From: an uncultured Oscillospiraceae bacterium
Lineage (GTDB): Bacteria; Bacillota; Clostridia; Oscillospirales; Ruminococcaceae
Assembly (NCBI GenBank): GCA_934539585.1
Contig: CAKTCT010000018.1
Coordinates: 1 to 51,909 of the forward strand
Length of the DNA stretch: 51,909 nucleotides
Direction of reading: 5' to 3'
Below, piece after piece: positions 15,692-24,410 of the stretch (the stretch's first letter is position 1; every line of letters starts with the position of its first letter). The translations under genes were made by a program, and so were the position numbers. Under the pieces are notes generated by a model. The model had not been told where the DNA came from. It searched no databases and saw nothing but the letters and a program-made list of their open reading frames with translations.

Positions 15692-17149
15692 TCAGCGGAT
15701 GGTCTGGGGGTCGTGGGCGATGGCGGTGAGAATCTCGTTCAGGTCCTCGTCGGGGTCCCAGAGAAGTTCGGCGTAGAGCTGGACGCTCTGGTGGACCCCC
15801 CGTTCCCAGAGTCCGTCCTCCACCAGGGCGGTGATCAGCCGGTCATGGATGGGGGCGGCGGCCACAGCCTGGAAGAACTCCTTCAGGAAGGGGGCCTGCT
15901 CCGTCCAGTAGGGGGTGGCGTAGCGCCAGTAGAATTCCTTTTCCGCCGCACGCTCTTTTACAAAGGACGGGTCGGCCTTTCCCAGGATGAAGGGGCCCTT
16001 CTGGTGCTCGAACCGGTCCCAGTTGAGGACGGTAAAGCCCTTGAGCACCGCGCCGAAGCGTTCCTGGGGGCCCCGGAGGGCCAGAAGCTCTTTGGTGTAG
16101 TCCAGGGTGTCCCGGAGGTTCTGGTTCTGGACGGGGTTGTAGGCGTAGGGGAAGTCCCCAGCGTCCTCCCAGACGATGGACATCCGGGGGTCGATGGCAG
16201 AGAATTTGCTGCACTCGCTGCGGATGGAGGTGGCGTGGAGGCCGAACTGAATCCACAGGTCAGGGTACCGGGCGTAGACCTCCCGGCTGATGTTCCGGAC
16301 CCAGCGGATGACCAGGTCGGAGATGGAATGGCCGCCCAGGGTGGTGTTCTTGGTCTCGGTGAAAGCCTGGAAGTAGATGCCGTCGCAGCCCAGGGGACGG
16401 TACTGGTTTTCGTAGGTGTTCAGGACGAAGTCGGTCCATTTTTTCAGGTCGGCGGGATTTTCCGGGTCCACCTTTTCGCCCCAGCACCAGGAGAAGCCCC
16501 AGATCACCCTGACGGCGTGGTCGTGGGCGTACCGGATCACCTCGTCGGCGTTGAGGGGGGCGTAGTCGTTCCAGAGGATCAGGGTGTTCATTTTGCAGGC
16601 GGCCATGTGGTCGATGTACCCCTGGTAATCGTAGACGACGTGGCCCCAGCTCCACAGGCCCCGGTGCTCGATTTTGGGGGCGGAGCGGCGTTCAAAGGGG
16701 AGGGCAGGGTCCAGGAAGGGGCGGTATCTGGTGTTGTAGTGGTATCCATGGTAGACCTCCTTGTCCCGGATGGCGAAGCGCCGCCAGTCCTGGGCGGCGT
16801 AGAGGACGCCGGCGGGGTCCGCGCCCTGGAGGACAGTGAGGGTCTTTTCCGGGTCGGCGGGGTCCGGGGCGGTTTTGATGGAGTAACCCTCGGGGCGGGT
16901 CTCCGGCTGGAAGAACCCGGAGGCGGCCAACTGGGCCAGGATGGGGTTATTCTCCAGGGTGCCCAGGAGGATGCGTCCGGTGACGGTTTCGGCGGAGGGG
17001 GTGGGGTCCCCGGCGGACCGGGCGGTGGGGATGTAGGGAACGTAGGACTGGACCAGTCCGTAGACCAGGTCGGCGGCGGCTTTCTCCGGGCCGGTGTAAG
17101 CGCCGTAGCGCAGTTCCCAGCGGTGGTCGCCGTAGTTTTGGTAATCCAT
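15692..17149 (-). CDS. glycosidase-like protein with GH20b/GH67N-type N-terminal domain
   Basis: 485 residues. The N-terminal 165 or so (GRILLGTLENNPILAQL, EGYSIKT and GVLYAAQDWRRFAI blocks) resemble the alpha/beta domain preceding the barrel in beta-hexosaminidases (GH20) and alpha-glucuronidases (GH67). A predicted TIM barrel follows: IEHRGLWSWGHV, NTLILWNDYAPL, RVIWGFSWCWG, CDGIYFQAFTET and MSIVWEDAGDFP. The substrate is unknown; a uronic acid or amino sugar linkage is possible. There is no signal peptide. The start follows AAAGGAG, after a structured leader of about 165 bases. Confidence 0.68.
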   Translation of the reverse strand: MDYQNYGDHRWELRYGAYTGPEKAAADLVYGLVQSYVPYIPTARSAGDPTPSAETVTGRILLGTLENNPILAQLAASGFFQPETRPEGYSIKTAPDPADPEKTLTVLQGADPAGVLYAAQDWRRFAIRDKEVYHGYHYNTRYRPFLDPALPFERRSAPKIEHRGLWSWGHVVYDYQGYIDHMAACKMNTLILWNDYAPLNADEVIRYAHDHAVRVIWGFSWCWGEKVDPENPADLKKWTDFVLNTYENQYRPLGCDGIYFQAFTETKNTTLGGHSISDLVIRWVRNISREVYARYPDLWIQFGLHATSIRSECSKFSAIDPRMSIVWEDAGDFPYAYNPVQNQNLRDTLDYTKELLALRGPQERFGAVLKGFTVLNWDRFEHQKGPFILGKADPSFVKERAAEKEFYWRYATPYWTEQAPFLKEFFQAVAAAPIHDRLITALVEDGLWERGVHQSVQLYAELLWDPDEDLNEILTAIAHDPQTIR

Positions 17150-17328
17150 GAGGGGTGCTCCTTTCGGTGAGGTGGGATTTTGTTAAGGCGGGCAGCCAGC
17201 CAATGGCCGCCGTAGTCCGCGAGAGCGGACCGGATGCGGAACAATGTTCTCAAGGGGGACGGTACGCCCGGTTCCGGCCTAAGGCCGGGACGCATTTGCC
17301 GCAGGTAAATGCCTTTGAGGTTATTATA
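17150..17328 (-). promoter_or_regulatory. extended -10 promoter and structured leader of the glycosidase-SGNH operon
   Basis: Minus-strand TGGTATAAT at 17331-17323 is an extended -10 element with no good -35. The leader to the start at 17149 folds into several consecutive hairpins: GCATTT/AAATGC around 17290-17312, CCGGCC/GGCCGG near 17275-17290, and GTCCGC/GCGGAC near 17215-17230. No known riboswitch class is recognised, and no T-run marks a terminator. It may be an mRNA-stability or attenuation element. Confidence 0.45.
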
Positions 17329-17403
17329 CCAGCAGATTTTCCGGGAGGAAACCGACAGATTCGCCGGGGAGGTTGTCTTAATTTGTGGTGGCGGGCGATG
17401 GGT

Positions 17404-18804
17404 TCAGCCGGGGAGTCCGGTGCGGCCGTGGCGTTGGCGGTAGTTCCCAGGGGTCTCCCCGGCGGCCTTTTTGAAGACTTTGTCGAAGTAAAACTGGTCC
17501 TGGAAGCCGCAGATCTCCGCGATGCGGCGGATGGACAGGTTGCTTTGGAGGAGCATTTTCTTGGAGCAGTCGATGCGCAGGTCCCGGATGTAGCGGTTGA
17601 AGGGGCGGCCGGTGATGTCCTTGAAGCAGCGGCTCAGGTAGCTGGCGCTGAGGTTCACTTTCTGGGAAGCTTCGGTCAGGGTGATGTTGTTCATGAAGTT
17701 GGCGTCGATCCACAGGATCAGCCCCTGGATGGCGGAGACCACCTCGGGGGCGTAGGCGCTGAGCTTGCTTTGGGTGGTGGTGAAGGTCCGGAAGTTGTTG
17801 AGCCATTCCAGCCACTGATACCAGTACCGGATGCCGGTCATGGGGAACATGGCGGGGATGTCGTTCTGGGGGAAGAACCGCCGCCATTGCATCTGGACGC
17901 AGTAAAAGAGATTGTACACCGAGGAGGGCAGGAGCCGGGATTCCCGGATGGTGTCCAGAAGGCGCTCCATCTCCTGGGGGTCCCAGATCCACTGCATGGC
18001 GGAGAGCTCCTGCTCCAGGCGGACGTACTCCGGGCCATCCAGAGAGCGGGGGCGGTCGAGAACGGCCCGGGCGTCCACGGAGTAGACGCTGAGGTGGGGC
18101 AGGCGTTCGTAGAAGTCGTCCCGGGAGAGAAAGAGGCTGACGGCTAAGATCAGGTCCGCCGGGCCGGCGTCCACCCGGTCGAAGGTCAGGAGGATGCCGT
18201 CGGAGCCGTAGCGACGCTCCATGTCCAGGAGGTGTTCTTCGTCAAAGGGGCGGTCGTAGAGAAGGAGCCAGGCGTTGGAGTTTACCGGATAATGGGCGCT
18301 GGCGGCTTCCAGGTCCTCGGGGAGGAGAGCGAGCTCCCTACCCTCGGGGCCCACCACGGCCATGGCGCAGACAAACTGCCGGGTCCGGGAGGCGTTTTTC
18401 AGCTCCTGGCGGTTCTGCTGGTTCCGCAAGGCTTTTTCTTGGATGGCGTGCATGGACTGGATGGACTCCGGGTGGTCCAACTCGGTTTTGACGATGTAAT
18501 CGGCCACGCCCAGGCGCAAGGCGTCCTGAATGTAGGAAAATTCGTTGTGGTAGCTCAGAACCACCGCCGTAATGAAAGGGTGGTGATCCCGGAGCCAGCG
18601 CAGGAGCTCCAGACCGTTTGGGCCGGGCATGACAATATCGGTGAAGACCACGTCGATGCGCTGGGGACCGTGGATGACGTCGATGGCCTCCTGGACGCTG
18701 GCGGCTTCGGCGGCCACCTGCATCTGGTAGTTGGCCCAGGGCACCGAATGGCGGATGCCGGTCCGGACCAGGGCTTCATCGTCTACAATGAGCACGTTGA
18801 GCAT
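17404..18804 (-). CDS. YesN-like response regulator, AraC-type
   Basis: 466 residues. The receiver domain (1-120) has the acid pair D8-D9, the phospho-acceptor D56 in VVFTDIVMPG, S84 and K106. A linker region of about 240 residues follows. The C-terminal AraC HTH domain (about 365-460) reads NITLTEASQKVNLSASYLSRCFKDITG, then SIRRIAEICGFQDQFYFDKVFKK. Phosphorylation by the adjacent kinase should activate transcription of nearby sugar genes. ATG 18804 follows AAAGGAG and starts directly with the receiver strand; the upstream in-frame extension overlaps the kinase gene. Confidence 0.93.
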   Translation of the reverse strand: MLNVLIVDDEALVRTGIRHSVPWANYQMQVAAEAASVQEAIDVIHGPQRIDVVFTDIVMPGPNGLELLRWLRDHHPFITAVVLSYHNEFSYIQDALRLGVADYIVKTELDHPESIQSMHAIQEKALRNQQNRQELKNASRTRQFVCAMAVVGPEGRELALLPEDLEAASAHYPVNSNAWLLLYDRPFDEEHLLDMERRYGSDGILLTFDRVDAGPADLILAVSLFLSRDDFYERLPHLSVYSVDARAVLDRPRSLDGPEYVRLEQELSAMQWIWDPQEMERLLDTIRESRLLPSSVYNLFYCVQMQWRRFFPQNDIPAMFPMTGIRYWYQWLEWLNNFRTFTTTQSKLSAYAPEVVSAIQGLILWIDANFMNNITLTEASQKVNLSASYLSRCFKDITGRPFNRYIRDLRIDCSKKMLLQSNLSIRRIAEICGFQDQFYFDKVFKKAAGETPGNYRQRHGRTGLPG

Positions 18805-18817
18805 GGGCGTTCTCCTT

Positions 18818-20509
18818 TCAAAGCAGGCGGGGTTCCAGCTGAATCTCAATGGAGACCCTTGCGCCGGGGCCGTCGCTGCGGTTGCCGATGGTCATGGCCA
18901 CCCGGCCGGAAAAGAACATCTTCAGGGCGGAATTGACGTAGCTTAAGCCGATGCCCGCTTCTCCGGCGGAGATGGCAAGGAACTGCCGGTTCAGCTGCGC
19001 TTCCTTTTCGGGGCTGATGCCCTGGCCGTTGTCCTCCAGAATCAGGTGGAGGCGGTCTTCCTCTGCGAAGACCCGGAGCCGGATGACCAGTCCCGGGGAG
19101 CTGGCGTGCTGGAAGCAGTTTTCAATCATGGGCTGCAAGACGAAGGCGGGCATTTGCAGGTCTAGGAGTTCGTCGGGGAGGGATACCTCCTTTTCGTAAG
19201 CAAATGGGAGGATGCGGTGCTGGAGGTAGACGTAATCGTCGGCGGCCCGGAGTTCGTCCCGAAGGGTGGTGACTTTGTTCTTGCCAAGGTTGTGGTAAAG
19301 CAGGCTGTTCAGGGCCTGGATGGTCCCGGAAAGGCTGTCCTGGCCCTCCCCGGCGGCCTGGAGCTGGATGCTGTTCAGGGTGTTGTGGATGAAATGGGGG
19401 TTGATGCGGCTCAGAAGCAGCTGGTTTTCCAGATAGGCGTTTTGCTTGCTTTCCTGCTCCACCTGGGTCATGAGACGGTGGATTTCGCCGCGGAGCTGCT
19501 CGATTTTCTGGGTGTACTCGTCAAATTCCTGGGAGTGGGCGGCCCGGCGGCTGAACAGACTGGAGGCGTGGCGGGCCCCGGAAAGCTCCTTGACAAAGGC
19601 GTCCAGAGGGCGGTAGGCCGCCTGGCAGATGAACACCGCCAGCAGGATGTACAGGGCCACATACAGGATGAGCATGGCGGAGAATTCCCGAAACACCGAC
19701 CAGGAAATCCCCTGGTAGTCGGCCTTGGGGACGCAGAGGGACAGGGTCCATTGCTCCGACTGGTAGGAAAAGGGAACGTAGCTTTTCCGGATAGCGCCCT
19801 GGTCGAAGGCTTCGCCGGGTTCCAGGGGGAGGCCGCTGGAATAGACCACCGTGCCGTTCTGGTCCATCAGGCAGATGGGGAGCTGGCTGCCGGTGCGGTC
19901 CTTCATCTGGGAGAAAAGATTGGGGAGGAAATCCCGGTCGCTTTCCATATAAACGAAGACGTCCTGGCCGTCGATACTTCCGGCGTAGCGCCGCAGCGCC
20001 AGGACGAGGCCCTTGGCCATGGCCGGGGCTCGGGGCGGGTAGAAGTGGCTCCCCGGCTCCCGGGAAAAGAAATAGTCCTCTCCGGCCTGGAAACGCACCA
20101 GGTCGTCGTTGGAAAAGATGACCTGGTCCGGGTCCCCGGCGTAGCAGAAGGCGATGCGGCCCACTACCTGGCTGGAAAAGTCATCCAGGGCCAGCTGGCC
20201 TTGGATCCGGGTGTTCAGGGTCCGGCGGAGAAATACGTCCTGGGAAAGGACGTATTCCTCCACCTGGGTGAACAGGCTGTTTTGGTAGGTGAGGCCGGCG
20301 GCGGTGCAGTGCATCTCGGTGAAGGCCTGCTCCAGGCGGCTGCCAACGGTGCGGAGGCCCATGAGGTAGCTGCTTTCCACGGTCTGGTTGATGCGGCGGG
20401 TGATGTTGTCGTAGGTGTAGCTGAGGAAGAAGGCAATGGAGATGCAGGTGCCCAGGAGCACGATGCAGATGATCCTTCCCCGGATGGAATTCAGGCGGAA
20501 ACGCTTCAT
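18818..20509 (-). CDS. YesM-like sensor histidine kinase
   Basis: 563 residues. It has an N-terminal membrane segment (about 10-32), an extracellular sensing region of about 240 residues, and a second membrane segment near 275-300. A HAMP-like coiled region precedes the His_kinase domain with INPHFIHNTLNSI (phosphorylated His about 372). An HATPase domain follows with PMIENCFQHA (N464), EDNGQGI (D about 493) and GIGLSYVNSAL. This class senses extracellular oligosaccharides or binding-protein signals. The usual motif is NPHFLYNTL; the Ile-His variation here is conservative. It is the first gene of a two-gene operon, divergent from the importer. Confidence 0.93.
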   Translation of the reverse strand: MKRFRLNSIRGRIICIVLLGTCISIAFFLSYTYDNITRRINQTVESSYLMGLRTVGSRLEQAFTEMHCTAAGLTYQNSLFTQVEEYVLSQDVFLRRTLNTRIQGQLALDDFSSQVVGRIAFCYAGDPDQVIFSNDDLVRFQAGEDYFFSREPGSHFYPPRAPAMAKGLVLALRRYAGSIDGQDVFVYMESDRDFLPNLFSQMKDRTGSQLPICLMDQNGTVVYSSGLPLEPGEAFDQGAIRKSYVPFSYQSEQWTLSLCVPKADYQGISWSVFREFSAMLILYVALYILLAVFICQAAYRPLDAFVKELSGARHASSLFSRRAAHSQEFDEYTQKIEQLRGEIHRLMTQVEQESKQNAYLENQLLLSRINPHFIHNTLNSIQLQAAGEGQDSLSGTIQALNSLLYHNLGKNKVTTLRDELRAADDYVYLQHRILPFAYEKEVSLPDELLDLQMPAFVLQPMIENCFQHASSPGLVIRLRVFAEEDRLHLILEDNGQGISPEKEAQLNRQFLAISAGEAGIGLSYVNSALKMFFSGRVAMTIGNRSDGPGARVSIEIQLEPRLL

Positions 20510-20550
20510 GTCAGGTCCTTTCCGAAAACGATATGGGGACTTCTTTCTAT

Positions 20551-20574
20551 ATTATACAATAAATCATTTGATTT
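20551..20574 (-). promoter_or_regulatory. kinase operon -10 with adjacent palindrome
   Basis: Minus-strand TATAAT at 20556-20551 is followed upstream by a perfect palindrome, AAATCA-TT-TGATTT, at 20561-20574, in the spacer/-35 region. No clean -35 is visible, as expected if an activator or repressor binds the palindrome. Confidence 0.5.
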
Positions 20575-20756
20575 TTCATCAAGTTTTGCGGGAAATGTAT
20601 AGACATTTTTACTCGATTTCTTGTACTTTTTTGTTCTGGGGGAAATCAGAGCGGTTCCGCGTCAAAAATTTCCAGTTTTTTGAGGAGAAAAACCCATTTT
20701 TTTGGATGGAAAAATGTGCGATAATAGAGACAACAAATCAAAGGAGGTCCCTTTCC

Positions 20757-22454
20757 ATGAAAAAATGGTTCGCATTGCTGCTTGCTTCGCTGCTGGCCGT
20801 TTCCGCTGTGTCCTGCGGGAATCCCGGCGGGCAGTCCTCTGCTCCTGCGGAGTCCTCCAAGACGGAGGTTTCCCAGGAGGCGTCTCAATCCGGAGAAAAA
20901 TCCTACGTGAAAATCTTTGACGACGTGGAGTACACCACGGTTATCGGCACCCCTGCCGGGGACGTGCTCCCTGACGGTCAGACGGTGGAGGACAACCTCC
21001 GGACCCGGCTGTTCCACAAACAGACCGGCCTGGTGACGAAGGTGACCTGGTCCGCCTCCGGCGAAGCCTACACCCAGAAGCTGAACATGATGATCGCCTC
21101 CGGCGACCTGCCCGACTACTTCCAGGTGTCGTACAGCCAGTATATGGCTCTGGTCAAGGCAGACCTGCTGGCTGATCTGACCGAGTATTACGAAAACGAC
21201 CTGGACCCGGCAATCAAAGAGGTCTACGCCTCTGCGGACAACGCCGACATCAAGGCTGTGACCCGAGGGGGCAAAATCTACGGCATCCCCAAGGCCAACG
21301 GCCTGGGCGACTCCAACCCCATCCTCTGGATGCGGAAGGATTGGCTGGATGCGCTGAATCTGGAAGAGCCCAAGTGCATCGGGGACCTGGAGGCCATTGC
21401 CAAGGCGTTTATGGCCAAGGATTCCGGCAACTACGGCCTGCCCATTCGGCCCCTGTTTGGTGCGGCGGACGGCGGCACCGGTTCTGTGGCGGATATCTTC
21501 ACCAATTACGGCGCTTTCCCCGGCCAGTGGAAGGTCGGGGACGACGGCAAGGTGGTCTACGGCTCGCTGACCAAGGAGACGGAGCAGGTCCTGGAAATGC
21601 TCAACGGCTGGTACAAAGAAGGCATCATCCCCACCGACTTCGGCAGCTGGACCGGCGACCAGTATAAGCAGGCCGTCACCAGCGGCAAGGCGGGCATGTG
21701 CTTCGGCCAGTGGTGGCTCAGCTGGTCCTATATGACCGACACCGTGGTCAACGACCCCAACACCGTCTGGACCGCCTACGCGCTGCCCAAGGAGGCCGGT
21801 CAGGATTATGTCGGCGGCTCTCCCAACGCGGCGTGCTCCACGATTGGCGTGGTCAGCAAGAAGTGCAAGGACCCGTCCATGTTCATCTACGCCCTCAACG
21901 ACATCTTTGCTTCCATGAAGCAGCCCGGCTATTCCGACGACATCGCCGAGGCAGCCGTGGTTAACAATGCCTATACCCCTATGACCATTTTCCCGCTGCC
22001 TGCGGACGCCATTATCAACACCGGCCTGCTGGCTACGGAATACGCAGCGGGCAAGATCACCCTGGATCAGGTGGCGGAAAAGAGCTTCCCCTCGGAGGCG
22101 GCTTACAACCAAACCATGGCCAAGGCGGCCAAGGTGGTGGCCGACAGCGCCAATCCCTACGACAGCATGGAAGATTGGTCCAACTCCATGGGCTATACCA
22201 TCGGCATGATGGCTTTCCACAACTCCAACGCCAATTTTGTGGCTTCGGATTATTCCGGAATTACGGATACCATGCAGAAGAAACAGTCCTTCCTGGATAA
22301 GCTGGAGCTGGAAGCCTTCACCAAGATGATTATGGGCGATACCGATGGCAAGACCGTGGCCGAGTATTTCGACGACTTCGTTCAGCAGTATCTGGCCCAG
22401 GGCGGCCAGGAGATCACCGACGAGGTCCAGGCGGAGATCGACGCCGCGAAATAA
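20757..22454 (+). CDS. LplA-type extracellular solute-binding lipoprotein
   Basis: 565 residues. A lipoprotein signal ends at AVSC (C20), followed by a Ser/Glu-rich tether. The mature protein resembles large oligosaccharide-binding proteins of the LplA/YtcQ group: GIPKANGLGDSNPILWMRKDWLD, then TKETEQVLEMLNGWYKEGIIPTDF blocks. It should capture an oligosaccharide outside the cell and deliver it to the two permeases that follow. ATG 20757 follows AAAGGAGG. GATAAT at 20720-20725 is the probable -10. The divergent YesMN-like pair is the likely regulator. Confidence 0.93.
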   Translation: MKKWFALLLASLLAVSAVSCGNPGGQSSAPAESSKTEVSQEASQSGEKSYVKIFDDVEYTTVIGTPAGDVLPDGQTVEDNLRTRLFHKQTGLVTKVTWSASGEAYTQKLNMMIASGDLPDYFQVSYSQYMALVKADLLADLTEYYENDLDPAIKEVYASADNADIKAVTRGGKIYGIPKANGLGDSNPILWMRKDWLDALNLEEPKCIGDLEAIAKAFMAKDSGNYGLPIRPLFGAADGGTGSVADIFTNYGAFPGQWKVGDDGKVVYGSLTKETEQVLEMLNGWYKEGIIPTDFGSWTGDQYKQAVTSGKAGMCFGQWWLSWSYMTDTVVNDPNTVWTAYALPKEAGQDYVGGSPNAACSTIGVVSKKCKDPSMFIYALNDIFASMKQPGYSDDIAEAAVVNNAYTPMTIFPLPADAIINTGLLATEYAAGKITLDQVAEKSFPSEAAYNQTMAKAAKVVADSANPYDSMEDWSNSMGYTIGMMAFHNSNANFVASDYSGITDTMQKKQSFLDKLELEAFTKMIMGDTDGKTVAEYFDDFVQQYLAQGGQEITDEVQAEIDAAK

Positions 22455-22483
22455 CCGGAAGCGTTTTATTTCAAATCTTACCG

Positions 22484-22527
22484 AGGGGATGGTGCAGTCT
22501 TACCGGATAAGACATGCGCTGTCCCCT
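22484..22527 (+). other. intergenic stem-loop between binding protein and permease genes
   Basis: AGGGGA at 22484-22489 pairs with TCCCCT at 22522-22527, and an inner stem GTCTTA/TAAGAC closes the loop CCGGA. There is no T-run, so it probably protects the 3' end of the binding-protein message, helping produce more binding protein than permease. That role is inferred from similar loci. Confidence 0.55.
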
Positions 22528-22561
22528 TGCGCTTTTGCGGAAGAAAGGGGTATAGAAAGCA

Positions 22562-23455
22562 GTGAAGCGGAAAAACAATTCGCTGCCGTATCATCTGATG
22601 CTGCTGCCCGGAGTCCTGGCGGTTCTGTTGTTCAACACCGTGACCTGGCTGGGGATTTTTATCGCGTTTCAGGATTTTATTCCCAGCAAGGGGTGGTTCG
22701 GCTCTCCGTGGGTGGGGCTGGAAAACTTTGAGATTTTTTTCGGGATGCCGGACAGCTGGCAGGTCCTGCGGAATACTCTGGTTATTGCCGTGGGCAAGAT
22801 CGTCTTCGGCACTCTGGCGGCGATTCTGTTTGCGCTGCTTTTGAACGAGCTGCGGAACCAGCGGCTGAAAAAGTCCATTCAGACGGCGGTGTATCTGCCC
22901 CACTTTGTTTCCTGGGTCATTTACGCCACCATTATGCGGTCCATGCTGGGGGCCGAGGGGCTGGTAAATCAGGTGCTGCAAACTCTGGGGGGACAGGAGC
23001 CGGTGCTGTTCCTGGGGACGCCCTCCCTGTTCCCGTGGGTGATGATCCTGACGGAGACCCTGAAGGAGTTCGGCTTCAGCGCCATTGTCTACCTGTCGGC
23101 CATTACGGCCATTGATCCCGGGCTTTACGAGGCGGCGGAGATCGACGGGGCCAACCGCTGGCAGCAGGCGATCCACGTGACCTTGCCGGGGCTGCGGACC
23201 ATCATCGTCCTCATGGCCACGCTGAGTCTCGGGAACGTTTTAAACGCCGGGTTCGACCAGATCTTCAATATGTATAACCCCCTGGTCTATTCCACCGGCG
23301 ACATCATCGACACCTACGTTTACCGGGTGGGCCTTATCAGCATCAACTACGGCGTAGGCTCGGCGGTGGGGCTTTTCAAGTCGGTGATCAGCATCATTCT
23401 GATGACCGCCGCTTACTGGATGGCCGCCAAATTCGCCGACTACCGGATCTTTTGA
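22562..23455 (+). CDS. LplB-type sugar ABC transporter permease
   Basis: 297 residues with six predicted membrane helices. The cytoplasmic EAA loop, YEAAEIDGANRWQQAIHVTLP, contacts the ATPase. The start is GTG at 22562, preceded by AAAGGGG. It pairs with the next permease to form the heterodimeric channel for the oligosaccharide bound by the 20757 lipoprotein. No ATPase gene lies in the operon; relatives in Bacillus use a shared MsmX-type ATPase. Confidence 0.94.
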   Translation: MKRKNNSLPYHLMLLPGVLAVLLFNTVTWLGIFIAFQDFIPSKGWFGSPWVGLENFEIFFGMPDSWQVLRNTLVIAVGKIVFGTLAAILFALLLNELRNQRLKKSIQTAVYLPHFVSWVIYATIMRSMLGAEGLVNQVLQTLGGQEPVLFLGTPSLFPWVMILTETLKEFGFSAIVYLSAITAIDPGLYEAAEIDGANRWQQAIHVTLPGLRTIIVLMATLSLGNVLNAGFDQIFNMYNPLVYSTGDIIDTYVYRVGLISINYGVGSAVGLFKSVISIILMTAAYWMAAKFADYRIF

Positions 23456-23467
23456 GGAGGGGAGCCT

Positions 23468-24340
23468 ATGCGTAGCAAAATTACCGCGCCGCGGGTGGTG
23501 ATTGCGGTGTTTCTGATTCTTGCCGCCTTGTTGTGCGTGTATCCCATGTGGTACACCCTGGCGGTGTCTTTCAGCAGCAAGGCCGCCGTTTCCGCCGGAA
23601 AGGTCTGGCTGCTGCCATCGGGGTTCAATCTGGGCTCCTACAAAAAGCTGCTGGCGGACAATCAGTTTTTCAGGTCTTTTCTGGTCTCCGTGGAGCGGGT
23701 GGCGGTGGGGTGCAGCTTGAACATGCTACTCTTGGCCCTGACGGCGTACCCCTTGTGCCTGCCCCGGGAGAAATTTCCCTGGGGGAAGGCATATATCTGG
23801 TTTTTCGTGGCCAACATGCTCTTTTCCGGGGGAATGATCCCGGCGTACATCGTGGTCCGGAACTATCACCTGCTGAACTCCTTCTGGTCCATGATCCTGC
23901 CGGGAGCGCTGCCCATTTACAACATGATCCTGCTGGTGAACTTCTTCCGGAACGTGCCCTATGAGCTCAACGAGGCTGCCACCATCGACGGAGCGAGCCC
24001 CTTGCAGATTCTGTTCCGGATTTACGTGCCGGTAAGCCTGCCGTCCTTGGCCTGCCTGCTGCTGTTCGCCTTCGTAGGGCATTGGAATTCCTACTTTGAC
24101 GGACTGCTTTACATCAACGATCTGGCCAAGCAGCCCTTGCAGACCTACATCTACCAGATTTCCGCCGTGCTGGACCCCCAGAACATGACCCCGGAGCAGC
24201 TCCGTGAGGCGTCCAAGCTGTCGGACCTGACCCTGAACTCCGCCAAGGTGGTCATTGCCATGATTCCCATTATGGCGCTGTATCCCTTCCTGCAAAAGTA
24301 TTTTGTTACGGGAATGACTTTGGGATCGGTGAAGGGGTAA
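23468..24340 (+). CDS. YtcP/LplC-type sugar ABC transporter permease
   Basis: 290 residues, six predicted helices, EAA loop NEAATIDGASPLQILFRIY, and the family-typical C-terminus ending QKYFVTGMTLGSVKG. It begins 12 bases after the first permease with a GAGGGGAG ribosome site. Together they form the membrane part of importer A. A strong terminator follows. Confidence 0.94.
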   Translation: MRSKITAPRVVIAVFLILAALLCVYPMWYTLAVSFSSKAAVSAGKVWLLPSGFNLGSYKKLLADNQFFRSFLVSVERVAVGCSLNMLLLALTAYPLCLPREKFPWGKAYIWFFVANMLFSGGMIPAYIVVRNYHLLNSFWSMILPGALPIYNMILLVNFFRNVPYELNEAATIDGASPLQILFRIYVPVSLPSLACLLLFAFVGHWNSYFDGLLYINDLAKQPLQTYIYQISAVLDPQNMTPEQLREASKLSDLTLNSAKVVIAMIPIMALYPFLQKYFVTGMTLGSVKG

Positions 24341-24361
24341 AAACATTTTTGGATAAAACGA

Positions 24362-24402
24362 GCCTCGCCCGTCTGCCGGTTGACAGACGGGCGAGGCTTT
24401 TT
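24362..24402. terminator. strong terminator between converging genes
   Basis: A perfect 14-pair stem (24362-24375 with 24384-24397) is followed by TTTTT on the plus strand. On the minus strand the stem is followed by CGTTTTATCC. It ends the importer A operon and may also end the GH2 gene. Confidence 0.9.
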
Positions 24403-24410
24403 GATGGGGA

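Noticed and set aside
15662..17170. 502-residue plus-strand frame opposite the glycosidase-like gene
   Set aside because: Composition is Gly/Val/Asp-rich shadow sequence. The minus-strand frame has a ribosome site, promoter and recognisable domains.
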